From Flavobacterium palustre (lineage in GTDB: Bacteria > Bacteroidota > Bacteroidia > Flavobacteriales > Flavobacteriaceae), in the NCBI RefSeq assembly GCF_014639535.1, contig NZ_BMGA01000002.1, forward strand, positions 62,001-126,000: a stretch of 64,000 nt of DNA, in the 5' to 3' direction. Below, piece after piece: positions 45,709 to 54,138 of the stretch. Below the pieces are notes generated by a model, which was not told where the DNA came from, ran no database searches, and saw only the letters and a program-made list of their open reading frames with translations. The translations under genes and the position numbers were made by a program. Position 1 is the stretch's first letter. Every line of letters begins with the position of its first letter.

Positions 45709-46863
45709 ATGTTGAAAATAATGAGAAAATATAGAAAAACGGATGCACTGCTTACTGTTTTAATGATGATGGTTTGCAGTCTTGTTTTTTCACAATCCGA
45801 TCAGGTATTTAAGGTTACATTAGACGCCGGACATGGCGGACACGATTTTGGAGCTGCTTATAATGGTCATGTTGAAAAGAATATTGCCTTGGCGGTAGTT
45901 TTAAAAGTGGGTAAAATTTTAGAAGCACATCCAAAAGTGAGTGTTATTTATACCCGAAAAACGGATGTTTTTATCGATTTGATTGAACGAGCCAATATTG
46001 CTAACAGAGCTAATGCTAATATTTTTGTTTCTATCCATTGTAATGCCAACAGAAATACTGCTGCCGATGGAACGGAGACTTATGTGATGGGGATGACTAA
46101 AATTGCGTCTAACTTAGAAGCATCTAAGAAAGAAAATGCCGTAGTTACTCTGGAAAAAGATTATCAAAGAAAATACGAAGGTTTTGATCCAAATTCTCCT
46201 GAAACAATGATAGGTTTTACTTTGATGCAGGAAGAATATTTGGATAACAGTATTTCATTGGCCAGTAAAATACAAAATGGTTTTGCGGCATTAGGTAAGA
46301 AAGTTAGAGGAGGAGGAGTAAAACAAGCTCCTTTTATGGTACTTCACAAGGCTTATATGCCAAGAGTTTTGATAGAAATGGGTTTTATTTCTAATTATGT
46401 TGAAGGAAATATTTTAGCTTCAGAAGAAGGTCAGGATGATATTGCCAAGGCTATTGCTGATGCGATTATTAGCTATAAAAATGAATATTTTGGAGGTGAG
46501 GAATCAGAAGTGATTAAGCCTTCACAACGCATGGCTGAAAATTCAGAAGACTCAGCCGCAAGTACAAAATCAGTTATTGACGAACCTAAAAAATCAAATC
46601 AGCCAAATTCAGATGTTGTTTTTAAGGTTCAGTTGGCTGTTTCGCGTAGAAAATTAGAGTTGGCTCCTAAAAATTTCAAAGGATTGAAAGATATATCGAT
46701 GATCCCTGTGGGTAAAAACTACAAATATTTTTACGGTCAAACTTCTGATTATGAGATTTCCAGAAATCTTTTGAACGAAGCTAAAGCCAAAGGTTTTGAT
46801 TCTGCCTTTTTAGTTGCTTTTAAAAATGGTAATGAAATCGATATTCAGGAGGCAATTAAATAA
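45709..46863 (+). CDS. N-acetylmuramoyl-L-alanine amidase, secreted (second of two)
   Basis: A 384-residue paralog of the preceding gene with the same layout: signal peptide (ending VFSQ), Amidase_3 domain with LDAGHGGHDFG, VEKNIALAV, FVSIHCNAN and VLIEMGFISN, and a C-terminal SPOR-like domain (VFKVQLAVSRRKLELAPKNF). The linker is longer and Ser/Pro/Asp rich (SEDSAASTKS...). The two sequences clearly derive from a duplication but have diverged. An ATG at 45721 is an alternative start. MlaD follows 46 bases later. Confidence 0.93.
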   Translation: MLKIMRKYRKTDALLTVLMMMVCSLVFSQSDQVFKVTLDAGHGGHDFGAAYNGHVEKNIALAVVLKVGKILEAHPKVSVIYTRKTDVFIDLIERANIANRANANIFVSIHCNANRNTAADGTETYVMGMTKIASNLEASKKENAVVTLEKDYQRKYEGFDPNSPETMIGFTLMQEEYLDNSISLASKIQNGFAALGKKVRGGGVKQAPFMVLHKAYMPRVLIEMGFISNYVEGNILASEEGQDDIAKAIADAIISYKNEYFGGEESEVIKPSQRMAENSEDSAASTKSVIDEPKKSNQPNSDVVFKVQLAVSRRKLELAPKNFKGLKDISMIPVGKNYKYFYGQTSDYEISRNLLNEAKAKGFDSAFLVAFKNGNEIDIQEAIK

Positions 46864-46909
46864 CAACTGGTTCTAATATTTATATTAAATTTGCACTAAA
46901 ACTTATATT

Positions 46910-47872
46910 TTGATACTAACAAGAGAGATTAAAACTGCAATTTTAGTAATTGCATCGATATTATTATTTATTTGGGGTTATAGTTTTTTAAAAGGTAAAG
47001 ATCTTTTCAATAATTATACCACATTGTATGTGGAATATGACAGTGTGGAAGGTTTGTCTTCGGCAGCTCCGGTAACTTTAAATGGATTGGTTATTGGAAA
47101 AATAGAACAAATTACAATCAACCCTAATACTGGTAAATTATTAGTTGAATTGCAAATTGATACCGATTTCCCTATTTCTAAAAAGAGTACAGCAACTATT
47201 TATGAGCCTGGATTTATTGGCGGAAAGCAAATTGCTATCGAACCTGATTTTTCAGATAAAACCTATATTGAATCAGGAGATCATTTAAAGGCAAATGTGC
47301 GATTAGGAATGACTGAATCTTTGAGTAAAAAATTAGTTCCGCTTCAGGATAAAATCGAAAAAATATTAGTTAATGCTGATAATTTGATTACCGGAATCAA
47401 TAATGTTTTAGATAAAAAAACGCAGGATGATTTGAAGAAAAGTTTAGCTGAGTTGAGTAAAACAATGGAACAGTTTCATCAGGCTTCTGCTGGAGTCAAT
47501 TCGATGTTAGCAGAGAATAAAGCTCAAATTACAGGAACTGTTGCTAATATTAATAAGGCTTCCGGTAATTTTGCTAAAATGTCCGATTCTTTAAACAAAG
47601 CCGATATTGGTAAAACAGTCAAAACTCTAAATACAACTCTGACTAAAGTAAACGGAATTATGGCTGGTTTAGAAGCAGGAAACGGAAGTATGGGCAAACT
47701 TTTAAAAGACGATGTTTTTTATAATAATTTATCAAGTACTTCTAAGGAGTTGGAATTATTGCTTCAGGATCTTCGTTTGTACCCAACCAGATATGTAAAT
47801 GTTTCTCTTTTTGGAAAGAAAAACAAACCCTATAAAGCACCCAATGACACCATATCTAATGCTAAAAAATAA
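46910..47872 (+). CDS. MlaD/MCE-domain protein, phospholipid transport
   Basis: A 320-residue inner-membrane-anchored protein. TTG at 46910 is the start, because MILTREIKTAILVIASILLFIWGYSFLKG matches the family N-terminus and there is no ATG for the helix. The MCE domain (about 37-115) contains YVEYDSVEGLSSAAPVTLNGLVIGKIEQI. A coiled-coil region (about 150-260) follows. MCE proteins form hexameric rings that bind lipids between the membranes. A -7 box (TAAATTTG, 46886-46893) lies upstream. The neighbouring ABC ATPase and permease of a usual Mla system are not in the window. Confidence 0.9.
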   Translation: MILTREIKTAILVIASILLFIWGYSFLKGKDLFNNYTTLYVEYDSVEGLSSAAPVTLNGLVIGKIEQITINPNTGKLLVELQIDTDFPISKKSTATIYEPGFIGGKQIAIEPDFSDKTYIESGDHLKANVRLGMTESLSKKLVPLQDKIEKILVNADNLITGINNVLDKKTQDDLKKSLAELSKTMEQFHQASAGVNSMLAENKAQITGTVANINKASGNFAKMSDSLNKADIGKTVKTLNTTLTKVNGIMAGLEAGNGSMGKLLKDDVFYNNLSSTSKELELLLQDLRLYPTRYVNVSLFGKKNKPYKAPNDTISNAKK

Positions 47873-47878
47873 TATACT

Positions 47879-49219
47879 ATGAGTTATTTAGATAATATAT
47901 TATTTGCAGTTGTTCTAATTGTTGGTTTTGGCTATTTTATTTTGAATATCAAAAAAATCTACAGAAATGTAAATTTAGGAATTGATGTCAATAGAAATGA
48001 CAATTCAAAACAGCGATGGAGAAATATGGCTTTGGTGGCTTTAGGTCAGAAAAAAATGTTTACCAGACCAATTCCGGCTGTGTTACATTTTATGCTATAT
48101 GCAGCATTCATAATTACTCAAATCGAACTATTAGAAATTTTTGTTGATGGTTTATTTGGAACACATCGTTTCTTTAAAGGTGGTTTAGGAGGTTTTTATA
48201 CTTTTTTAATCAGTTTTATAGAGATTCTTTCATTACTAGCTTTAATTGCTACAATTGCTTTTTTATTGAGAAGAAATCTTCTGAAATTACCACGATTAAA
48301 TAAGGCAGAATTATTAGGATGGCCTAAAAAAGACGCTAACTTAATTCTTATCATGGAAATTATTTTAGTACTGTGTATTTTTACAATGAATGGGACAGAT
48401 GAAGTTTTGTATTCATTAGGAAAATCTCATTTTGAAGGAACGGGTTCGTTTAATTTTGCTGTTTCTCAACATTTGGGTCCGGTTTTATTTGGCGGAATGG
48501 GTGAAGGAACTTTACATATTTTAGAAAGAATAGGATGGTGGGGACATTTTTTAATGGTTATTGCTTTTTTAAACTATTTGTATTATTCTAAACATTTACA
48601 TATTCTGTTAGCTTTTCCGAATACTTATTTTGCTAATTTGAAACCTTTAGGGGAGTTTGATAATCTAGCCTCTGTAACTAAAGAAGTTAAAATGATGATG
48701 GATCCTAATGCAGATCCATTTGCCGCTCCGGCAGCTTCGGAGGGAGAAGTGCATGCTAAATTCGGAGCTAGTGATGTACAGGATTTAAATTGGGGACAAT
48801 TGCTTAATGCTTATACTTGTACCGAATGTGGAAGATGTTCTTCTGTTTGTCCGGCGAATATAACAGGTAAAAAATTATCGCCTCGTAAAATTATGATGGA
48901 TACCCGTGACAGATTGGAAGAAGTGGGTAGAAACATTGATGCTAATAAAGGTGTTTTTGTATCAGATAACAAATCATTACTGAACGATTATATCACTCCC
49001 GAAGAGCTTTGGGCTTGTACCTCTTGTAATGCTTGTGTCGAGGAATGTCCTGTAAGCATTAGTCCGTTGTCTATTATCATGGATATGCGTCGCTATCTGG
49101 TAATGGAGCAAAGTGCTGCACCAATGCCTTTGAATTCGATGATGACGAATGTAGAAAACAATGGAGCACCCTGGCCATATAATCAGCAAGACCGATTGAA
49201 TTGGAAAAACGAATTATAA
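47879..49219 (+). CDS. Membrane-bound 4Fe-4S dicluster protein (HdrE/GlpC-like)
   Basis: A 446-residue protein of two parts. The N-terminal half (about 1-250) has five or six transmembrane helices with His residues (HFMLYAAF, GHFLMV, KHLHILLAF) that could bind heme b, as in NarI- or HdrE-like subunits. The C-terminal half has two [4Fe-4S] motifs, CTECGRCSSVCPANITG and CTSCNACVEECPVSISP. It begins 6 bases after mlaD and 130 bases before the CCG-domain gene, with which it should form a membrane electron-transfer complex. Substrate unknown. Confidence 0.87.
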   Translation: MSYLDNILFAVVLIVGFGYFILNIKKIYRNVNLGIDVNRNDNSKQRWRNMALVALGQKKMFTRPIPAVLHFMLYAAFIITQIELLEIFVDGLFGTHRFFKGGLGGFYTFLISFIEILSLLALIATIAFLLRRNLLKLPRLNKAELLGWPKKDANLILIMEIILVLCIFTMNGTDEVLYSLGKSHFEGTGSFNFAVSQHLGPVLFGGMGEGTLHILERIGWWGHFLMVIAFLNYLYYSKHLHILLAFPNTYFANLKPLGEFDNLASVTKEVKMMMDPNADPFAAPAASEGEVHAKFGASDVQDLNWGQLLNAYTCTECGRCSSVCPANITGKKLSPRKIMMDTRDRLEEVGRNIDANKGVFVSDNKSLLNDYITPEELWACTSCNACVEECPVSISPLSIIMDMRRYLVMEQSAAPMPLNSMMTNVENNGAPWPYNQQDRLNWKNEL

Positions 49220-49220
49220 T

Positions 49221-49345
49221 TGGTTTGTGGTTAATTGTTAATGGTTTATTGTTGGGATATACTAAAACATTTAGAATTGAAGATTAAATTTTGAGAGTAA
49301 AAATTAACTAACAATAAACTACTAACTACAAACAATAAACATATA
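49221..49345. repeat. Imperfect inverted repeat between the two iron-sulfur genes
   Basis: GGTTTGTGGTTAATTGTTAA then GGTTTATTGTTG (49222-49255) is partly complementary to AACAATAAACTACTAACTAC then AAACAATAAAC (49309-49340). It looks like a degenerate mobile or dispersed intergenic repeat of the Flavobacterium type. No gene lies in it. Confidence 0.5.
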
Positions 49346-49349
49346 GAAA

Positions 49350-50141
49350 ATGTCAGAAGTTTTAATAGTACCTACAATGGCAGAAATGCTGGCTCAGGGG
49401 AAACAACCCGAAGTGTTATTTTGGGTAGGTTGTGCAGGGAGTTTTGACGATAGAGCCAAAAAGATAACCAAGGCGTTTGTACGTATATTGAATCGTGCCA
49501 ATGTTTCATTTGCGGTGCTGGGTACCGAAGAAAGTTGTACAGGTGATCCTGCAAAAAGAGCCGGAAATGAGTTTTTGTTTCAAATGCAGGCCATGATGAA
49601 TATTGAGGTTCTGAATGCTTATGAAGCAAAAAAAATAGTTACCGCATGTCCGCATTGTTTCAATACGTTGAAAAATGAATATCCTGAATTAGGCGGACAA
49701 TACGAAGTGATTCATCATACTGAATTTTTAAAATCATTGTTGAATGACGGCAGATTGACTATTGAAGGCGGTCAGTTTAAGGGCAAGAAAATTACTTTTC
49801 ATGATCCTTGTTATTTAGGAAGAGCCAATAAGGTTTATGAAGCTCCTCGTGATTTAATTGAAAAATTAGATGTGGAGTTGGTCGAAATGAAGCGTTCTAA
49901 ATCCAATGGATTGTGTTGTGGTGCCGGTGGAGCACAGATGTTTAAAGATGCCGAAAAAGGTGATAAAGAAATCAATATCGAAAGAACAGAAGATGCTTTG
50001 GCAACGCAATCGGAAATTATTGCTACCGGATGTCCATTTTGCAATACTATGATGACCGACGGAATTAAAAATAAAGAAAAAGAGGCCGATGTAAAAGTGA
50101 TGGATATCGCCGAATTAATTGCTAATGCACAGGATTTATAA
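49350..50141 (+). CDS. CCG-domain iron-sulfur oxidoreductase (HdrB/LutA-like)
   Basis: A 263-residue soluble protein with two CCG-type domains, each binding a noncubane or 4Fe-4S cluster at a heterodisulfide-reductase-B-like site. The C-terminal motif is canonical: HDPCYLGR, then GLCCGAGGAQ, then TGCPFC. The N-terminal one is degenerate: VGCAGSF, ESCTGDP (a single Cys where CC is usual), and TACPHC. Together with the dicluster membrane protein upstream it resembles an HdrDE- or DsrMK-type module, transferring electrons between a quinone and a thiol or disulfide. Both genes are on the same strand. Confidence 0.87.
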   Translation: MSEVLIVPTMAEMLAQGKQPEVLFWVGCAGSFDDRAKKITKAFVRILNRANVSFAVLGTEESCTGDPAKRAGNEFLFQMQAMMNIEVLNAYEAKKIVTACPHCFNTLKNEYPELGGQYEVIHHTEFLKSLLNDGRLTIEGGQFKGKKITFHDPCYLGRANKVYEAPRDLIEKLDVELVEMKRSKSNGLCCGAGGAQMFKDAEKGDKEINIERTEDALATQSEIIATGCPFCNTMMTDGIKNKEKEADVKVMDIAELIANAQDL

Positions 50142-50232
50142 GCTTAGATGCTAAGTCGCTAAGACTCTAAGTTGCTAAGATTTAAAAATGAATCAGCAAT
50201 TTAAAATCAACAATCTAAAATCTAAAATTAAA
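50142..50232. repeat. Short tandem CTAAG repeats and AAAATC-type runs
   Basis: GCTTAGATGCTAAGTCGCTA is followed by further CTAAG units (four or more copies every 8-10 bases up to 50181), then by AATCAGCAATTTAAAATC-like units. The pattern is like the low-complexity Flavobacterium intergenic repeats. It extends the next ORF upstream by chance. Confidence 0.55.
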
Positions 50233-50715
50233 ATGTACGTACCATTTGAAAATTTACCCGAGGATTCCAGAATTTGGATTTATCAATCAAACAGAAAATT
50301 TTCGGATGCCGAATTTTCGGAAATCGAAAAAGATTTAGAATTATTTCTAAATGGTTGGGCTGCACACGGTACCAGTCTGGAAGCTTCCTATCAGTTAAAA
50401 TACAATCGATTTATTATTATTGCAGTAAATCAGGAAGTTCAGGCCGCTACAGGTTGTTCCATTGATGCTTCGGTAGCTTTTATTCAAAGTTTGGAACAAA
50501 AGTATGGAGTTGATTTATTGGATAAAATGAATGTAACTTTCAAACTGGGAGAGCACATTGCTCATAAACCATTGCTTGATTTTAAAAAAATGGTAAAAGA
50601 TAAGGCCGTTACCGAAAACACAATTGTTTTTAATAACCTGATCAACACTATTCAGGAGTACAATGAATCCTGGGAAGTACCTGCAGCCGATAGTTGGCAC
50701 AGCCGATTTTTTTAA
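50233..50715 (+). CDS. Small conserved protein annotated 'ABC transporter ATPase' in Flavobacteria
   Basis: Starting at the ATG 50233 (MYVPFENLPEDSRIWIYQSNRKF), the protein is 160 residues. The upstream in-frame ATG at 50188 only adds a repeat-derived leader. There is no Walker A, signature or Walker B motif, so it is not an ABC ATPase despite the name I recall for its family. The sequence has two Cys-free alpha/beta segments (DAEFSEIEKDLELFLNGWAAHG; YNRFIIIAVNQEVQAATGCSID) and conserved Trp. It probably belongs with the Fe-S genes upstream. A terminator follows. Confidence 0.72.
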   Translation: MYVPFENLPEDSRIWIYQSNRKFSDAEFSEIEKDLELFLNGWAAHGTSLEASYQLKYNRFIIIAVNQEVQAATGCSIDASVAFIQSLEQKYGVDLLDKMNVTFKLGEHIAHKPLLDFKKMVKDKAVTENTIVFNNLINTIQEYNESWEVPAADSWHSRFF

Positions 50716-50725
50716 CAGCATAATT

Positions 50726-50752
50726 AAAAGGAGATTTTTTTCTCCTTTTTTT
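50726..50752 (+). terminator. Terminator after the small conserved gene
   Basis: AAAAGGAGA paired with TCTCCTTTT, a 6-T loop and a T run; 10 bases after the stop codon. Confidence 0.85.
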
Positions 50753-50844
50753 GTGCTTATGATTTTCTTTGATAGCTTAGTTTTAACTTAATTTAACTCT
50801 TTTTTGTTGCTTTTTCAGTACATTCGTAGTACTAAAATTTATAC

Positions 50845-52011
50845 ATGAAAATAGCAATAGTTTGTTATCCAACCTTTGGAGGAAGTGGTGTTGTAGCTAC
50901 TGAATTAGGTTTAGAACTAGCCCGTTTAGGACATGAAGTTCATTTTATTACTTACAGTCAACCGGTGCGTTTGGCTTTGTTGAATCCTAATGTGCATTAC
51001 CACGAAGTTAACGTTCCTGAATATCCTTTATTTCATTACCAGCCTTATGAATTGGCCTTGTCGAGTAAATTAGTTGATATGGTTAAACTTTATAAAATAG
51101 AGTTACTACATGTGCATTATGCCATACCACATGCTTATGCAGGTTATATGGCTAAGCAAATGCTTAAAAATGAAGGGATTGAAATTCCAATGATTACTAC
51201 GCTTCATGGTACTGATATTACTTTGGTGGGTAATCATCCGCATTACAAGCCTGCAGTAAGTTTTAGTATCAATAAATCAGATGTGGTAACTTCGGTATCT
51301 CAAAGTTTAAAGGACGATACCTATAAATTATTTAATATCAAGAGAGACATTCATGTAATTCCTAATTTCATCGAGTTAGATAAAAACAGAGAATTTCACG
51401 GTCCGTGCCAGCGTTCGCTTATTGCCAAAAAAGAAGAACGAATCATTACTCATATTTCTAATTTTAGAAAAGTTAAACGAATTCCGGATATTATTCGAAT
51501 ATTTTATAAGATTCAACAACAAATTCCGGCCAAATTATTAATGGTAGGAGATGGTCCTGAAAAGGAAAAAGCCGAATTATTATGTCAGGATTTAGGAATT
51601 TTAGAAAAGGTAATCTTCTTTGGTAATAGTAACGAAATCGATAAGATTTTAAGTAATTCCGATTTGTTTTTACTGCCATCAGAAACTGAGAGTTTTGGAC
51701 TAGCAGCACTCGAAGCAATGGCTTGGGGTGTTCCGGTAATTTCCAGTAATTCAGGAGGTTTGCCTGAGGTGAATTTTGAAGGTGTTTCAGGTTATTTAAG
51801 TACTGTAGGTAATATTGACGAAATGGCCGAAAATGCCTTGAAAATTTTAAAAGAGGATACTGTTTTGGCTCAGTTTAAAGAGAATGCTTTATCGGTGGCT
51901 AAGAAGTTTGATATCAAACATATATTGCCTATTTATATTGATATTTACGAGAAAGCGATTAAGAAATACACAAAAAAATCCAAACATTCGACTAAGCCTC
52001 ACGATGATTAA
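50845..52011 (+). CDS. bshA: N-acetyl-alpha-D-glucosaminyl L-malate synthase BshA
   Basis: BshA joins UDP-GlcNAc to L-malate, the first step of bacillithiol synthesis. The 388-residue GT4 glycosyltransferase begins MKIAIVCYPTFGGSGVVATELG, the BshA signature, and has HYAIPHAYAGYMAKQM, TTLHGTDITLVGNHP and the C-terminal ESFGLAALEAMAWGVPVISSNSGGLPE acceptor/donor region. Bacillithiol is a Bacillus thiol also made by Bacteroidota. bshB and bshC are not in the window. The PrcB-like lipoprotein gene starts 25 bases later. Confidence 0.93.
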   Translation: MKIAIVCYPTFGGSGVVATELGLELARLGHEVHFITYSQPVRLALLNPNVHYHEVNVPEYPLFHYQPYELALSSKLVDMVKLYKIELLHVHYAIPHAYAGYMAKQMLKNEGIEIPMITTLHGTDITLVGNHPHYKPAVSFSINKSDVVTSVSQSLKDDTYKLFNIKRDIHVIPNFIELDKNREFHGPCQRSLIAKKEERIITHISNFRKVKRIPDIIRIFYKIQQQIPAKLLMVGDGPEKEKAELLCQDLGILEKVIFFGNSNEIDKILSNSDLFLLPSETESFGLAALEAMAWGVPVISSNSGGLPEVNFEGVSGYLSTVGNIDEMAENALKILKEDTVLAQFKENALSVAKKFDIKHILPIYIDIYEKAIKKYTKKSKHSTKPHDD

Positions 52012-52036
52012 ACGGTTAATTGATAGTACAATAAAA

Positions 52037-52465
52037 ATGAAAAAAACGATACTTTTATCAGCCATGGTTTTGCTCTTGTTTTCTTGTAGTACAACTAAAA
52101 AAATGAATGTGGAAAAACCTTTGTTTGAAGTTTTATTACAACAAAATGACGGAGGTGCCAATATTAATTTTTATGAAATTCTGTCAGAATCTAATGAAAT
52201 TAAAATGCTGTTAAACGATGAAAAATTGAAAGGAAAAATCAATAGTACTGATGTCCAGCAATCGAATTTTGTGGTACTGAATATGGGAGAAAAACCCACA
52301 GGAGGTTATAGAATAACAGTTGATAATGTAACTGAAACCGAAAAAGAAATTGTTATCACAGTAAAAGAAATAACGCCTGAACCCGGAGCAATGCTGATAC
52401 AGCAAATTAGTTATCCTTATACTGTAGTGAAAATTAATTCGAAAAAGCAAATTGTTATAAAATAG
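52037..52465 (+). CDS. PrcB-like domain lipoprotein
   Basis: Starting at the ATG 52037 gives a lipoprotein signal, MKKTILLSAMVLLLFSC, with lipidated Cys17 (142 residues). The longer in-frame opening from 51884 overlaps bshA and has no support. The C-terminal half, VVLNMGEKPTGGYRITVDNVTE and beyond, matches the PrcB C-terminal domain (the TGGY motif), first described in the Treponema dentilisin protease complex. A protease partner is not visible here. A hairpin terminator follows immediately. Confidence 0.8.
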   Translation: MKKTILLSAMVLLLFSCSTTKKMNVEKPLFEVLLQQNDGGANINFYEILSESNEIKMLLNDEKLKGKINSTDVQQSNFVVLNMGEKPTGGYRITVDNVTETEKEIVITVKEITPEPGAMLIQQISYPYTVVKINSKKQIVIK

Positions 52466-52494
52466 AAAATGCCACTAGAAATAGTGGCATTTTT
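52466..52494. terminator. Terminator between the PrcB-like gene and the barrel protein gene
   Basis: A 12-bp stem AAAATGCCACTA/TAGTGGCATTTT with a GAAA tetraloop and flanking A and T runs; it can stop transcription from both convergent genes. Confidence 0.9.
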
Positions 52495-52513
52495 AATATG
52501 TAATTCTTTTAGA

Positions 52514-53005
52514 TTAGAATCGGTATCTGATTCCTAAAGCGATATCCGGACCAAAGTTGTCATTTCTGAAATCATCAGAATTGAAGTATATTTCAGGTCT
52601 GATGTCTAAAGAAAGTTGAATTGGCACTTCATCAAAATTATATTCGATACCAAGGTCACCAGCTACAAAAGCAAAAGTTCCGCTATCGTCAACAGCATTA
52701 TTGTCAATGCTCCAGCTACCTAAACCTCCACCAACACCAGCGTACCAGTTGAAACCTCCGTCGATGTTCCAAACCCATTGGTAGATACCGGTAAGTTTAA
52801 AAGCGTCAACATTGTTGTTGTTTCTCCAGCCCAAATCCAATTCTAAACGGTTGTTGTCAGACAATCCTCTTTGGTATGAAATTTCACCACCAAAACCATC
52901 ATTGTCTCCTAAACGCAAACCTAAAGCATTTTTTGAAATGTCCTGTGCTTGTGAGCTAAATGCTAATCCCATTAGCATGAAAGCTGATAAAATAATTTTT
53001 TTCAT
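52514..53005 (-). CDS. Small outer membrane beta-barrel protein
   Basis: A 163-residue protein with a cleavable signal peptide, MKKIILSAFMLMGLAFSSQAQ. The mature 142 residues alternate polar and hydrophobic residues with a high Gly/Asn/Asp/aromatic content and end in GIRYRF, the C-terminal Phe of barrel proteins. About eight strands fit, as in OmpA- or OmpX-like 8-stranded barrels. It has no OmpA peptidoglycan-binding domain. It is isolated, and the function is unknown. Confidence 0.82.
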   Translation of the reverse strand: MKKIILSAFMLMGLAFSSQAQDISKNALGLRLGDNDGFGGEISYQRGLSDNNRLELDLGWRNNNNVDAFKLTGIYQWVWNIDGGFNWYAGVGGGLGSWSIDNNAVDDSGTFAFVAGDLGIEYNFDEVPIQLSLDIRPEIYFNSDDFRNDNFGPDIALGIRYRF

Positions 53006-53127
53006 AAATAAAGTTTTGTTTTATTTTATTACAAATCTACAATTATTATCAAACGCTAAGTTTATTATATAATTATAAAATTTTATAGAATTCCCATCTT
53101 TTTTTAGCAAAAAGCTATAATGAAGGT

Positions 53128-53952
53128 TTATTTTGAAAGAATAATTGATGCAATTAACTGTTTTTCAGTTAGTTCTTCTTTTTCTGAGAGGTTTTCTATT
53201 TCGCTGCATTTGGATTCCTGATAGCGAAATAATTTCCATTTTTTTCTGTTATATTCTAAAGCTGTGAGATTTTCGACCCAATCTCCCGAGTTCAAATAGA
53301 CAGTAGAACCGATTTTGTTCTCTTTTTTGATGATTTTAGGTTCGTGAATATGTCCGCATAAAACATAATCGTAGTGGTTTTCGATGGCTAATTCGGTAGC
53401 AGTTTCTTCAAAATCCGAAATGTGTTTGACTGCTTTTTTAACACTGGCTTTAATTTTTTTAGAAAAAGAATACGGTTCTTTGCCCATTTTATTTAAACAC
53501 CAATTAAAGAATCGATTAATCAGAATCAAATAATCATAACCCAAACCGCCTAGTTTAGCAATCCATTTGGCATGATTGACCGAAGCATCAAAAACATCTC
53601 CGTGGAAAATCCAGGCTTTCTTGTCGTCTAATTCTAAAACTACTTTATCAACCAGAATAAAATTGCCCATATTCATTTCGGTAAATTTTCGAAGCATTTC
53701 GTCGTGATTTCCGGTAATGTAATAGACTTTAGTGCCTTTAGAAGCAAAACTGATAATTTTTTGGATTACTTTTAAATGAGACTTCGGGAAGTAAGATTTT
53801 CTGAATTGCCAAATGTCAATAATATCGCCGTTTAATACTAAAATTTCAGGTTTTATTGACGATAGATAGTTGTATAATTCTTTGGCATGACTTCCGTAAG
53901 TTCCCAGGTGAACATCGGAGATTACAACTACTTCAACTTTTCTTTTTTTCAA
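53128..53952 (-). CDS. LpxH-like UDP-2,3-diacylglucosamine diphosphatase (metallophosphoesterase)
   Basis: A calcineurin-like phosphoesterase of 274 residues. Metal ligands are seen in VVISDVHLG, VLNGDIIDIW, ITGNHDEMLR, IFHGDVFD and CGHIHEPK. These are the five blocks of the family. Annotation as LpxH-like is usual for the flavobacterial members; it would hydrolyse UDP-2,3-diacylglucosamine to lipid X in lipid A synthesis, but other phosphoester substrates are possible. It is divergent from aroC. The 186-base gap is AT rich with no clear element except a TATTTTTG box for aroC. Confidence 0.85.
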   Translation of the reverse strand: MKKRKVEVVVISDVHLGTYGSHAKELYNYLSSIKPEILVLNGDIIDIWQFRKSYFPKSHLKVIQKIISFASKGTKVYYITGNHDEMLRKFTEMNMGNFILVDKVVLELDDKKAWIFHGDVFDASVNHAKWIAKLGGLGYDYLILINRFFNWCLNKMGKEPYSFSKKIKASVKKAVKHISDFEETATELAIENHYDYVLCGHIHEPKIIKKENKIGSTVYLNSGDWVENLTALEYNRKKWKLFRYQESKCSEIENLSEKEELTEKQLIASIILSK

Positions 53953-54138
53953 TTGTTCTTTTCATTTGTTCTCATGCAAATTAACGCCCTAAGTGTGAAT
54001 TTATCTTAAAGTTAAGGTTAATAAATATGTCGTCATTTGCAAATTAAAGAGGCAATTTTAGGTCTGAGATTAAAATCTTTAATTCTTTAATTTTTAAAGC
54101 TAAAACTAAAATAGTATTTTTGTTCAAAATTATTTATA

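Noticed and set aside
50142-50232. Possible CRISPR array or direct repeats
   Set aside because: The CTAAG units are too short and spaced every 8-10 bases; there are no spacers and no cas genes in the window.
51884-52036. Upstream extension of the PrcB-like gene overlapping bshA
   Set aside because: It is out-of-frame bshA sequence with unrelated content, and would hide the lipoprotein signal at 52037.
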